A stretch of DNA of 64,000 nucleotides, from positions 1-64,000 of the forward strand of contig JAIPJW010000004.1 in assembly GCA_021734075.1 (NCBI GenBank), in the 5' to 3' direction. Made by a program: the position numbers and the translations under genes. The DNA comes from Cephaloticoccus sp. (GTDB lineage: Bacteria > Verrucomicrobiota > Verrucomicrobiia > Opitutales > Opitutaceae). This document shows, one piece after another, positions 56,101 through 64,000 of the stretch (position 1 is the first letter of the stretch; the number at the start of each line of letters is the position of its first letter). The notes below the pieces were generated by a model, which did no database searches, had not been told where the DNA came from, and was given only the letters and a program-made list of their open reading frames with translations.

Positions 56101-56607
56101 CTTGCCAATACCGCCGTGACCATCGCCGATGGTGCGACCCTCGGTGGCAGCGGCTCGATCGCCGGCCTGACCACGATCGGTTCGGGCGCCACCCTCGCGC
56201 CCGGTAATTTCCCCGGCACGATTACTTTCTCCGCCGGACTCACCTTCGACGCGGGCGCCATCCTCGATTTCCAACTCGGCACCGTCAGCGACCTCATCGC
56301 CGTCACCGGCGGCACGCTCACGGGTCCATCGAGCGGCACGGTCACTTTGAACCTATCGGACTCCGGTGGCTTTGGCGCCGGCACCTACACCTTGTTCGAT
56401 TACACCAGCGCCACCCTAAGTGACTTCGATGTCGCCGACTTTGCCCTCGGTTCCACCATCGCCGGCTACGATTACAGTTTCAATCTCACCGGGTCGGCCC
56501 TGCAACTGGTCGCCGCCACTTCCGCGGTGCCCGAGCCCTCCACCTACGCCGCGATCTTCGGCGCTCTTGCACTTGGCCTCACCGCCTGTCGTAAACGCCG
56601 CAAGTAA
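53185..56607 (+). CDS. Autotransporter-associated beta-strand repeat protein with PEP-CTERM anchor
   Basis: Signal peptide MHQRILLLLLCTGLFAPISQGQT; repeated GTLTLxGTNxYxGGT; C-terminal VPEPSTYAAIFGALALGLTACRKRRK. Confidence 0.93.
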   Translation: MHQRILLLLLCTGLFAPISQGQTTVIYDPDETDSTPHDTTGNPLTLSVVSGSATQSGALSGTGNVTKSGAGTLTLTGTHAYTGDTYVNGGSLGIDGVNGAISDTTRIYVGFSSDGTLSITNGGEVTPSSFVELGHSSGVTGTLNIEGANSQLTTGYYLDVGFDGNGTLNITNGGSLTTSSFARLGVNATGVGTGLVSGTGSEFNVAAQLELGTYGNGTLTIADGGTVTAQALHFDRLVTGSGTLNLNDGGTLVITSSGGIENYGTTGDATLNLSGGTLQAASTSWSTTVAATLTNNTTVNTNGVSIALNGDLSGTGGLAKIGAGTLTLGGTNIYDGGTSVTGGLIEFSALSALGTGTITLDGGGLRWGSGTATDVSARLTAIGAGGGTFDTNGNNVTLATGLTGTGAVTKQGNGVLSFTGTNSYEGGTTVTGGLIEFSALGDFGTGNVTLNGGGLRWASSITTDISSRLTAIGSAGGTFDTNGNDVILATGITSTGNLTKQGVGALTLSGTNTLTNVAINGGSLDLTSGATINASGWISFADASGSSGSGNITDATLNTGTTLYLGYNGASTLTIGSGGTVTAATLDLAATANGNATLNLDTGGILQVGGTEGITAGNGTVALNLSGGTIKLTSSDFTTYVGATLTGTTTINTNGLNGGFYGPLSGNGGFTKHGSGILTVTNSNTYSGTVTVDAGTLLVNTAPDLGTGNGDVTVNAGAALAAATSLEFARNISVNGTDAVIVSPNHLEVGSAGDGAMTISNGGLVGSGTTTTLAYYGSDTGTIDVTGTNSFLYAQTALRVGYGGTGTLSIGSGGTANARNLIIAAQSGSNGTINLNTGGTLKVGGTDGIAGGDGTGTFNFAGGTLKVGGDARVSAAPASDSIDLTNLPTEIGNVIAANTPQVGDTGLTTSVAMTLTHASTIDTNGSAASLSGILSGTGSLTKAGDGTLTLANANTYSGTTSVNAGTLVVNGSLANTAVTIADGATLGGSGSIAGLTTIGSGATLAPGNFPGTITFSAGLTFDAGAILDFQLGTVSDLIAVTGGTLTGPSSGTVTLNLSDSGGFGAGTYTLFDYTSATLSDFDVADFALGSTIAGYDYSFNLTGSALQLVAATSAVPEPSTYAAIFGALALGLTACRKRRK
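54190..54729 (+). repeat. Two tandem copies of a 270-bp (90-aa) coding repeat
   Basis: GGTSVTGGLIEFSALSALGTG... and GGTTVTGGLIEFSALGDFGTG... begin 270 bp apart (54190, 54460). Confidence 0.8.
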
Positions 56608-56644
56608 ATCCCTGCATCAATTTGGACTGAGATCCGGCAGTTTG

Positions 56645-56762
56645 AATGTGGAAAGCTGAAACCAAGGCAGGAACGGAAATACATTTAATCTGGAACTCCT
56701 AAACTCTGGAACGGGAGAACAGGATCTGATGACTCGTTTCCAGTTTTCCTGCTTTCCACATT
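56645..56762. repeat. Intergenic element bounded by 12-bp inverted repeats
   Basis: AATGTGGAAAGC (56645-56656) and GCTTTCCACATT (56751-56762). Confidence 0.55.
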
Positions 56763-56796
56763 TAAAGCCGAGTCCTGAATCTCCTCATTGCATCGA

Positions 56797-57381
56797 TCAC
56801 TTCCCCAGTTTGTGTTCCAGCTTCCGAATCTTCGGCGCGATTACCATCTGGCAGTAGCCCTGGTTCGGATGCTTGGCGAAGTAATCCTGATGGTAGTCCT
56901 CCGCCGGCCAGAATTTCTTCAAGGGCACGATCTGGGTCACGATCGGATCACGGAAGGTCTTCTGCGCTTCCACCAGGGATTTTTCCGCCGCGATTTTCTG
57001 GGCCTCGTCGGCGTAGAGAATAATCGAGCGGTAGGACGTGCCGTGATCCCCACCCTGACGGTTCAGTGTGGTCGGATCATGAATGTCCCAAAAGTAGGCC
57101 AGGACCTTGTCGAGCGAGATTGTCGCTGGATCAAACTTGATCTGGATGACCTCGGCGTGACCCGTGGTTTCCGAGCAAACTTCCTCGTAGGACGGATTGG
57201 AGGTCGTGCCGCCGGCATAGCCGCTGACCACGGATTTCACTCCGGGCAATAGGTCGTAGGCCGCCTCGGTGCACCAGAAGCAACCGCCGCCGAGCACGAG
57301 GGATTCAGTTTTAGCTGCAGATACATTCATAAGGGTCAAGAAAAGCACAAAGATGCTAAGGCGCAAAGATTGGAGTTTCAT
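56797..57381 (-). CDS. msrA: Secreted peptide methionine sulfoxide reductase MsrA
   Basis: LGGGCFWCTEAAYDLLPGVKSVVSGYAGG; N-terminal signal peptide MKLQSLRLSIFVLFLTLMNVSAA. Confidence 0.94.
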   Translation of the reverse strand: MKLQSLRLSIFVLFLTLMNVSAAKTESLVLGGGCFWCTEAAYDLLPGVKSVVSGYAGGTTSNPSYEEVCSETTGHAEVIQIKFDPATISLDKVLAYFWDIHDPTTLNRQGGDHGTSYRSIILYADEAQKIAAEKSLVEAQKTFRDPIVTQIVPLKKFWPAEDYHQDYFAKHPNQGYCQMVIAPKIRKLEHKLGK

Positions 57382-57467
57382 CGATGGTATGAGTCTCGAC
57401 CCTCCCTGTTATTCCACAAAACCAACTTTGCAACTAAGCCTCTTGTCGCCTTCGCGTCTTTGCGCTT
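57343..57467. repeat. Inverted pair of CTTTGCG-type repeats overlapping the msrA 5' end
   Basis: AAGCACAAAGATGCTAAGGCGCAAAG (57343-57368) versus reverse complement of 57442-57467 AAGCGCAAAGACGCGAAGGCGACAAG: 21/26 identical by eye. Confidence 0.6.
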
Positions 57468-57472
57468 CACAA

Positions 57473-59161
57473 CTACCTGGTCAGCTTGCGGTATTTGATC
57501 CGGTGCGGCTGGTCGGCATCCTTGCCCTTGCGCTTTTTGAAATCCTCCAGGTAGGCCGAATAATTGCCGGCAAAGACATAGACCTGACTGTCGCCTTCAA
57601 AGGCCATGATGTGGGTCGCCACGCGGTCGAGAAACCAGCGGTCGTGGGAAATGATGACGCCGCAGCCGGCAAAGTTCTCGAGCCCCTCCTCCAGGGCGCG
57701 GATGGAATTTACGTCAAGGTCGTTGGTCGGCTCATCGAGTAGGATCAGGTTTGCGCCACTCTTGAGCACACGGGCCAGCAACACCCGGTTGCGCTCGCCA
57801 CCCGATAGCACCCCGACCTTTTTTTGCTGGTCGGCCCCGACAAAGCCAAATTGGGCGCAATAGGCGCGGCTGTTCACCGTGCGCGTGCCCAACGGCATCA
57901 TTTCCTGCCCCCCGCTGATCACCTCCCAGATGGTCTTGTTGTCCTCCAGTGAATCGCGCGACTGCTCGACATAAGCCAGCTTGACCGTCTCGCCCACCTT
58001 GAACGAACCGGCATCCGGTTTCTCCAAATTCGTGATCAACTTGAACAGCGTGGTCTTGCCCGCGCCGTTGGGCCCGATGATGCCCACGATGCCGCCGGGC
58101 GGCAGCTTGAAGGCCAGGTTCTCAAACAGCAGTTTCTCGCCGTAACCCTTGCTCACACCGATCGCTTCCACCACCAGGTTGCCGAGCCGCGGCCCGGGGG
58201 GAATGATGATCTCGAACTTCTTTTCCTGCTCCGCGACATCCTGTTTGAGCATCTGCTCATAGGCATTGATGCGGGCCTGGCCCTTCGATTGCCGCGCCTT
58301 GGCTGACGAACGGATCCACTCCAACTCACGGGCCATGGCCTTCTGGCGGCGGTCCTCGGTGCGTTGCTCGATGGCGAAGCGCTTTTGTTTCTGTTCCAGC
58401 CACTCTGAATAATTACCCTTCCACGGAATCCCGTGCCCGCGGTCGAGTTCGAGAATCCAACCCGCGACATTGTCCAAAAAGTAGCGGTCGTGCGTCACCG
58501 CGATCACCGTGCCCTCGTAACGCGCCAGATGCTGCTCCAGCCAGTTCACGCTATCGGCATCCAAATGGTTCGTCGGCTCGTCGAGCAGGAGAATGGCCGG
58601 TTTCTGCAGGAGCAGGCGGGCGAGGGCCACCCGTCGACGCTCACCACCGGATAGATTTTCCACGATCGCATCCGGCGGCGGACAGCGGAGCGCATCCATC
58701 GCCTGCTCCACCATGGGGGCGACATCCCAGGCGCCCAGCGCATCGATCTTCTCCTGCAGTTCACCCTGGCGCGTCATGATGGCATCCTTTTCCGCGTCAT
58801 CGTCCGTCGCCGACAATTCATCCCAGGTGGCATCATAGGCGGCCGTCAGATCGGTCAGCCGTTTTACGCCCTCCTCCACACAAGCGCGCACCGTGGCCCC
58901 GGGGGTCAGGTGTGGCTCCTGCTCGAGCAGTCCCACATTGTAGCCGGGTTCAAAGGCGATCTCGCCGTCGAACTCCTTGTCCCGGCCGGCGAGAATACGC
59001 ATGAGGGATGACTTGCCGGAGCCATTGAGCCCCAGCACGCCGATCTTGGCCCCGTAGTAAAACGACAGTGAAATGTCGCGGAGGATTTCCTTGCGCTCGA
59101 TTTTTTTCGAGACGCGGATCATGGAGAAAATGATTTTGGGTGTGTCGCCGGTTTGGGCCAT
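57473..59161 (-). CDS. ettA: ABC-F ATPase, energy-dependent translational throttle protein EttA
   Basis: Start MAQTGDTPKIIFSMIRVSKKIERKEILRDISLSFYYGAKIGVLGLNGSGKSSLM at 59161; two LSGGE signatures. The 1053-aa track ORF is an overextension. Confidence 0.95.
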   Translation of the reverse strand: MAQTGDTPKIIFSMIRVSKKIERKEILRDISLSFYYGAKIGVLGLNGSGKSSLMRILAGRDKEFDGEIAFEPGYNVGLLEQEPHLTPGATVRACVEEGVKRLTDLTAAYDATWDELSATDDDAEKDAIMTRQGELQEKIDALGAWDVAPMVEQAMDALRCPPPDAIVENLSGGERRRVALARLLLQKPAILLLDEPTNHLDADSVNWLEQHLARYEGTVIAVTHDRYFLDNVAGWILELDRGHGIPWKGNYSEWLEQKQKRFAIEQRTEDRRQKAMARELEWIRSSAKARQSKGQARINAYEQMLKQDVAEQEKKFEIIIPPGPRLGNLVVEAIGVSKGYGEKLLFENLAFKLPPGGIVGIIGPNGAGKTTLFKLITNLEKPDAGSFKVGETVKLAYVEQSRDSLEDNKTIWEVISGGQEMMPLGTRTVNSRAYCAQFGFVGADQQKKVGVLSGGERNRVLLARVLKSGANLILLDEPTNDLDVNSIRALEEGLENFAGCGVIISHDRWFLDRVATHIMAFEGDSQVYVFAGNYSAYLEDFKKRKGKDADQPHRIKYRKLTR

Positions 59162-59266
59162 GGGCTGTATAGATAGCCGCCCGCGCCACCCCCGCAAGCC
59201 CGGTGCGCAACAAAGCATTTCCCGACTCGACTTGCGCGCGCGGTTGGCCGATTTTGTCCGGGCCCC

Positions 59267-60676
59267 ATGAATTCGGAGATACTCTGGCTCGCCCAATTTG
59301 GCATTGATCAAAACCTGTTCACGCGCGCACAAGCGGTGGCCGTGCGTGACGCCGTGGGTGAATCGGCTGAGTTGATGGATTTTGCCCAAAAACTCATTGA
59401 TGAGAGCATCGTCGAGGACCTTGCGACCCTCGAAAAACTCGCCGGTCTCGCCATGCAGAAAGCGGCCAATGGTCCCCCGGCCGGCGATCCGTTTGACGAG
59501 GAAGAACCCGACGGCGATCCCGAGGCCGACGAAGCACCGCGTAGTTCCACGGCCCCCTTTGCGGCCATGCCGCAATTTCCCTTCGATGATGTCGCCGGTC
59601 TCGACGGTGATGCTTTGGCTGAGGCGTTCCGCAACCTGCTTAAAGGCTGTGCCGCCTACGGGGCCAGCGACCTGCACATTTCCACCGGCGCCCGGCCCTT
59701 CATCCGGAAAAACCGCAGCTTCAGATTCCTCAGCGAATACGTGATCACGTCCGAGGATTCCCTGCGCCTCAATACCGCCCTGCTTTCCGAGGGCTCGAAG
59801 AAAATTTTTCTGCAACGCAAAGACTACGACTACGCCCTGGCCCTGAGCGCCACCGACCGGTATCGTGTCAACCTGATGTTCCACAAGAACGGCGCGGCCG
59901 GGTCCTACCGCATGGTGCCGGAAAAGGCGCGCACGCTTTCCGAACTCGGTTATGCCTCGCGCCTGGAGACGTTGGAGAAAATGCTCTCCTATCACAACGG
60001 GCTGATTCTCATCACCGGCCCGGTGGGTTCGGGCAAGACCACCACGCTGGCCTCCATGGTCGCCTATCTCAACGAGACCCGCAAGGATCACATCATCACG
60101 GTCGAGGACCCCATTGAGGTCGTGCAGTCGGCCAAGGGGTGCAATGTCTCCCAGCGCGAAGTCGGCCCGCACACCAAATCGTTTGCCACCGCCCTCAAGG
60201 GTGCCCTGCGTGAGGACCCCGACATCATTGTGATTGGCGAGCTCCGCGACCTGGAAACCATCGAGATGGCGATCAGTGCCTCCGAAACCGGACACCTGGT
60301 CATCGGGACCATGCACACCAGCGACGCCGCCACCACGCTCAACCGGCTGCTCGATGTCTTTCCCCCGGCCCAGCAGACGCAGATCCGGGCCAGCGTGGCC
60401 GAAAGCTTGAAGGGCGTGATCTGCCAGCGCCTCCTGCCCTCCCCCGATGGCAGTCTCGTGCTGGCCTGCGAAATCCTCATCAGCAACACCGCCATCCAAA
60501 ACCTCATCAAGGAAGGCAAGAGCACCGGCCTGCGCAACACGATGGAAACCGGCGTCAAGGAGGGCATGTGCCTCATGGATAACGTCGTCTTCCAACTCTA
60601 CAATGAAGGCAAGATTGAGGCCGAGGTCGCCCACGCCAACATCGGCAACCGCATCTTACGGGCCAAAATCAAGTAA
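59267..60676 (+). CDS. PilT/PilU-family type IV pilus ATPase with N-terminal extension
   Basis: ITGPVGSGKTTTLASMVAYLN Walker A, EDPIEVV, GELRDLETI. Confidence 0.9.
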   Translation: MNSEILWLAQFGIDQNLFTRAQAVAVRDAVGESAELMDFAQKLIDESIVEDLATLEKLAGLAMQKAANGPPAGDPFDEEEPDGDPEADEAPRSSTAPFAAMPQFPFDDVAGLDGDALAEAFRNLLKGCAAYGASDLHISTGARPFIRKNRSFRFLSEYVITSEDSLRLNTALLSEGSKKIFLQRKDYDYALALSATDRYRVNLMFHKNGAAGSYRMVPEKARTLSELGYASRLETLEKMLSYHNGLILITGPVGSGKTTTLASMVAYLNETRKDHIITVEDPIEVVQSAKGCNVSQREVGPHTKSFATALKGALREDPDIIVIGELRDLETIEMAISASETGHLVIGTMHTSDAATTLNRLLDVFPPAQQTQIRASVAESLKGVICQRLLPSPDGSLVLACEILISNTAIQNLIKEGKSTGLRNTMETGVKEGMCLMDNVVFQLYNEGKIEAEVAHANIGNRILRAKIK

Positions 60677-60678
60677 CC

Positions 60679-61755
60679 ATGGCTGCCATTGATACCCTCC
60701 TCACCGCCATGCTCGACAAGGGCGGCTCCGATCTGCACCTGACCGTCGGGCTGCCCCCCAAAATCCGGACCTCCGGCACCCTCGTGCCCCTGACCGATGA
60801 GCTGGTGGACAGCAAGACCATGGAATCGCTGCTCAAGGAAATCTGTCCCGAGCGACGCTGGAACGAATTCCTGGAAACCAAGGATCTCGACCTCGCCCAC
60901 GAAATTCCCGGCGTGGCCCGTTTCCGCGCCAACTACCTCTACAACCACTGGGGCCAGGCCGCCGTCTTGCGGCAGATTCCCGCCAAGATCCTGTCCTTCG
61001 AGCAGCTCAATCTGCCCGAGGCACTGAAAAAGCTCTGCCACCTCAACGAGGGCCTAGTGGTGGTGACCGGCCCCACCGGCAGCGGCAAGTCGACCACGCT
61101 CGCGGCGATGATCGACTACATCAACGAAAACCTCTGCAAGCACATCATCACCATCGAGGATCCGATTGAGTTTGTGCATCCGGTCAAGAAATCGGTCATC
61201 GTTCACCGCGAGGTCGGCGAACACACCGAGTCCTTTGCCGCCGCGCTCAAGGGCGCCATGCGCCACGATCCCGACATTCTCCTGCTGGGCGAGATGCGCG
61301 AAATGGAGACAATCAAGCTGGCTCTGGGTTGCGCCTCCATGGGCATGTTGGTCTTCGGCACGTTGCACACCAACAATGCGCCCAAGACCGTCGACCGCAT
61401 CATCAACACCTTCCCGGCGGACGAGCAGAACCAGGTGCGGGTCATGCTCGCCAGCAGTCTCGCCGGCGTCGTCGCCCAGCTCCTTTGCAAGAAGGAACCC
61501 AAGGGCCGCTGCGCCGTGCACGAGATCCTCCTCACCCACGAAGCCCTGCCCAATGTCATCCGCAGCGGGCAGATCGCCAATATTCGTGCCATCATCGAAA
61601 GTGGCCTGACCGACGGCATGATCACCATGGACAACAGCCTGATGAATGCCGTCAAAGCCGGCACCGTTGCGGCGAAGGAAGCCTACATGAAGTCGTCCAA
61701 CAAGGCCCTCTTTGCTCCCTTGCTCAAACCCGGCGACCTCACCGGCGAGCACTGA
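60679..61755 (+). CDS. PilT-family type IV pilus retraction ATPase
   Basis: [48 protein letters not shown]. Confidence 0.93.
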   Translation: MAAIDTLLTAMLDKGGSDLHLTVGLPPKIRTSGTLVPLTDELVDSKTMESLLKEICPERRWNEFLETKDLDLAHEIPGVARFRANYLYNHWGQAAVLRQIPAKILSFEQLNLPEALKKLCHLNEGLVVVTGPTGSGKSTTLAAMIDYINENLCKHIITIEDPIEFVHPVKKSVIVHREVGEHTESFAAALKGAMRHDPDILLLGEMREMETIKLALGCASMGMLVFGTLHTNNAPKTVDRIINTFPADEQNQVRVMLASSLAGVVAQLLCKKEPKGRCAVHEILLTHEALPNVIRSGQIANIRAIIESGLTDGMITMDNSLMNAVKAGTVAAKEAYMKSSNKALFAPLLKPGDLTGEH

Positions 61756-61870
61756 CCCGGCGGGGCGGGCATCGAAATGGCGGCGCCAGGTTACCAACAG
61801 GCAGACCCAAGATCATCAGGTTCAAACCAAATTTCACGGACGGTCCGAACAATCGAAACCAAGGAATACC

Positions 61871-63031
61871 ATGAGCGCGATCCGAGTCCTCGTAGGCACA
61901 AAAAAGGGTGCTTTTATTTTCACGGCAGATGGCATGCGCCAGCACTGGACCATCAGCGGCCCGCACTTTGCCGGTTGGGAGATTTATCATCTCAAGGGTT
62001 CGCCCACGGACCCCAACCGCATCTACGCCTCGCAATCCAGCGGCTGGTTTGGCCAGGTCATCCAGCGGTCGGATGATGGCGGCAAAACCTGGACTCAGCC
62101 TGGGGGCGAAAAACAGCCCGATCCAGCCGGTTCACCCGCCGGACAGAGCAATCGGTTTGTTTACGAAGGCGATGTCGGCACGCACAAGTGGTATGACGGC
62201 ACCCAACATCCCTGGGAGTTCAAGCGCATCTGGCACCTTGAGCCCGCCTTGAACGATCCGGACACGGTTTACGCCGGCGCGGAAGACGCGGCGATTTTCA
62301 AGAGCATAGACGGGGGCAAATCGTGGCGGGAGCTTGCCGGTTTGCGCAGCGCCAAGGGCCACCTTTGGCAGCCCGGCGCGGGTGGCATGGCCGCACACAC
62401 GATCCTCCTGGACCCGAAGAATCCGAATCGCATTTACACCGCCATCTCGGCGGCGGGCGCGTTCCGCACCGATGACGGCGGCCTCTCCTGGAAGGCCATC
62501 AACCACGGTCTGAAATCCAATTACGAACTGCCGGATCCCGACGCGGATGTGGGTCATTGTGTGCACCGGATGGCCCTGCATCCCTCACGTCCGGACGTCT
62601 TGTTCATGCAGAAGCACTGGGATGTGCTTCGCTCGGACAACGCCGGTGAGCAATGGACCGACGTGAGCGGAAACCTGCCATCGGATTTCGGCTTTCCGAT
62701 TGACGTTCACGCGCACGAGCCGGAGACGATTTACGTCGTGCCAATCACGAGCGATTCACTGCACTACCCGCCCGAGGGAAAATTGCGGGTCTATCGCAGC
62801 CGGACCGGCGGCAATGAATGGGAACCCCTCGTGAAGGGCCTGCCCCAGCAGGATTGCTATGTCAACGTGCTGCGCGACGCAATGGCGGTGGACACCCTGG
62901 ACAGTTGCGGCGTGTATTTCGGCACCACCGGTGGCCAGGTCTATTGCTCGGCGGATGGCGGAGATTCCTGGAATGCCATCGCCCGCGATCTGCCACCGGT
63001 ATACTCGGTGGAAGTGCAAACGCTGCCATGA
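61871..63031 (+). CDS. BNR/Asp-box repeat (sialidase-fold) protein
   Basis: [21 protein letters not shown]; Asp-boxes [32 protein letters not shown]. Confidence 0.88.
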   Translation: MSAIRVLVGTKKGAFIFTADGMRQHWTISGPHFAGWEIYHLKGSPTDPNRIYASQSSGWFGQVIQRSDDGGKTWTQPGGEKQPDPAGSPAGQSNRFVYEGDVGTHKWYDGTQHPWEFKRIWHLEPALNDPDTVYAGAEDAAIFKSIDGGKSWRELAGLRSAKGHLWQPGAGGMAAHTILLDPKNPNRIYTAISAAGAFRTDDGGLSWKAINHGLKSNYELPDPDADVGHCVHRMALHPSRPDVLFMQKHWDVLRSDNAGEQWTDVSGNLPSDFGFPIDVHAHEPETIYVVPITSDSLHYPPEGKLRVYRSRTGGNEWEPLVKGLPQQDCYVNVLRDAMAVDTLDSCGVYFGTTGGQVYCSADGGDSWNAIARDLPPVYSVEVQTLP

Positions 63032-63093
63032 AGAGGCAATTCTGAAATGCGCCGGTGGCGGAGTATCCATTGCCGATTTGGCTTCTCGTAATC

Positions 63094-63393
63094 ATGATCA
63101 TTCGTGTCGTCCTGCCCTTCCATCTGCGCACGCTCGCCAACCTCACCGGCGAAGTGCGGCTTGAGGTGGTTGATCCGGTCACCCTCGGTTCGGTGCTGGA
63201 TGCGCTGGAGGCGGTGTATCCGATGTTGCGTGGCACCATTCGCGATCATGTCACTCTGAAGCGCCGCCCCTTTGTGCGATATTTTGCCTGCAAGGAAGAC
63301 CTGTCGTTGGAGCCGCCTGACTTTAAACTGCCCGACGCGGTCACCAGCGGGGTTGAGCCGTTCCTCATCATTGGCGCCATCGCCGGAGGGTGA
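63094..63393 (+). CDS. MoaD/ThiS-family ubiquitin-like sulfur carrier
   Basis: 99 aa ending in the diagnostic C-terminal ...[10 protein letters not shown]. Confidence 0.85.
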   Translation: MIIRVVLPFHLRTLANLTGEVRLEVVDPVTLGSVLDALEAVYPMLRGTIRDHVTLKRRPFVRYFACKEDLSLEPPDFKLPDAVTSGVEPFLIIGAIAGG

Positions 63394-63461
63394 TCAATCG
63401 GTCCTCTGCACCGATGGCACAAATTGCAAAGACTAGGATGGACTAAAAGGGACTTGGAATT

Positions 63462-63492
63462 CTTGCGCCTTCTTGTGCCTCTTTGCGGCCAC
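63462..63492 (+). repeat. CTTTGCG-type degenerate intergenic repeat
   Basis: CTTGCGCCTTCTTGTGCCTCTTTGCGGCCAC, same motif style as 57343-57467. Confidence 0.45.
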
Positions 63493-63554
63493 TTCGGATG
63501 GGTGGCACATAGCGGTCTCACAAAGATTATCCCGGACCGACATGAGCGCGGCTG

Positions 63555-64000
63555 TTATATCTTCGGCATCTCCGGATCGAATGCATCCGCCCAGGCATGA
63601 ATGCCGCCCGCCACACTTTTCACATTCTTGAACCCATTCTCCTTGAGGAACTGCACGAGCCGCATCGAGCGGTCACCCGAGCGGCAATGGAGATAGTAGG
63701 TCTCGTCCGGATCGAGTTCCCCGATCCGCGCCCGGATTTCGCTCATTGGCAGGAACATCACCCCCGGGACGTGGGCCGCAGCGTATTCGCCCGACTCGCG
63801 AATGTCCACCACCCCGATGTCCAGCGTGCCATCGCCGAGTGCGCGTTTCATGTCGTGCACGGACACCTCGTCGGGATGCAAGTGGGGGGGCTGTTCGGCC
63901 GGCGTCGCGCCGCAGAACTGGTCATAATCGATCAGTGCCGTAATGGTCGGATGCTCGCCGCACACGGGACATTGCGGGTCGCGGCGCAACCGGAGTTCAC
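63555..64000 (-). CDS. MoeB/MoeZ-type adenylyltransferase-rhodanese fusion, C-terminal part (partial)
   Basis: LRRDPQCPVCGEHPTITALIDYDQFCG linker then rhodanese VVDIRESGEYAAAHVPG...YYLHCRSGDRS; reading frame open to window end. Confidence 0.88.
   Translation of the reverse strand, partial: ELRLRRDPQCPVCGEHPTITALIDYDQFCGATPAEQPPHLHPDEVSVHDMKRALGDGTLDIGVVDIRESGEYAAAHVPGVMFLPMSEIRARIGELDPDETYYLHCRSGDRSMRLVQFLKENGFKNVKSVAGGIHAWADAFDPEMPKI

Noticed and set aside
53362-56384. Long minus ORFs under the PEP-CTERM gene
   Set aside because: Created by repetitive G/T/N/A codons of the beta-repeat gene; no homology-like motifs.
59162-60634. N-terminal 490-residue extension of EttA in the 1053-aa track ORF
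   Set aside because: Antisense to the PilT-like gene; the conserved EttA start is at 59161.

Overview
The window reads as a Verrucomicrobia/Opitutae-like (PVC) chromosome segment; the taxon is inferred from gene content and style, not searched. The left part is minus-strand: 3' part of hisD, an envelope protein, guaA, a small zinc-ribbon protein, then an almost continuous ~32 kb informational super-cluster (tRNA-Thr, tuf, tRNA-Trp, secE, nusG, rplKAJL, rpoBC, rpsL, rpsG, fusA, S10-spc-alpha operons to rplQ). rpmD (L30), infA and rpmJ (L36) are absent from their usual slots. In the adk slot between secY and map lies a 141-aa adenylate-kinase-like protein that has lost its P-loop, catalytic Arg and LID. 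From 35.4 kb on the DNA is ordinary or accessory: a TPR/ExbB/ExbD/TonB-like set, LemA-M48 protease, GH29 fucosidase, SufE, TatD, TcdA, MscS, malic enzyme, Hsp33-PnuC-NR kinase, a LuxR regulator next to a PEP-CTERM autotransporter-repeat protein, MsrA, EttA, two PilT ATPases, and a BNR protein with MoaD facing a MoeB-rhodanese. All four convergent gene junctions in this half carry repeat-like or palindromic DNA. One family (TGTAG-N-GCGGGAT...) supplies the stop codon of tatD and of the NR kinase gene. A second family (CTTTGCGCCTTAGCATCTTTGTGC...) appears to encode the MsrA signal peptide. I saw no CRISPR array, transposase, prophage or dedicated defence system. The best candidates for something undescribed are the degenerate Adk and these repeat-gene fusions.
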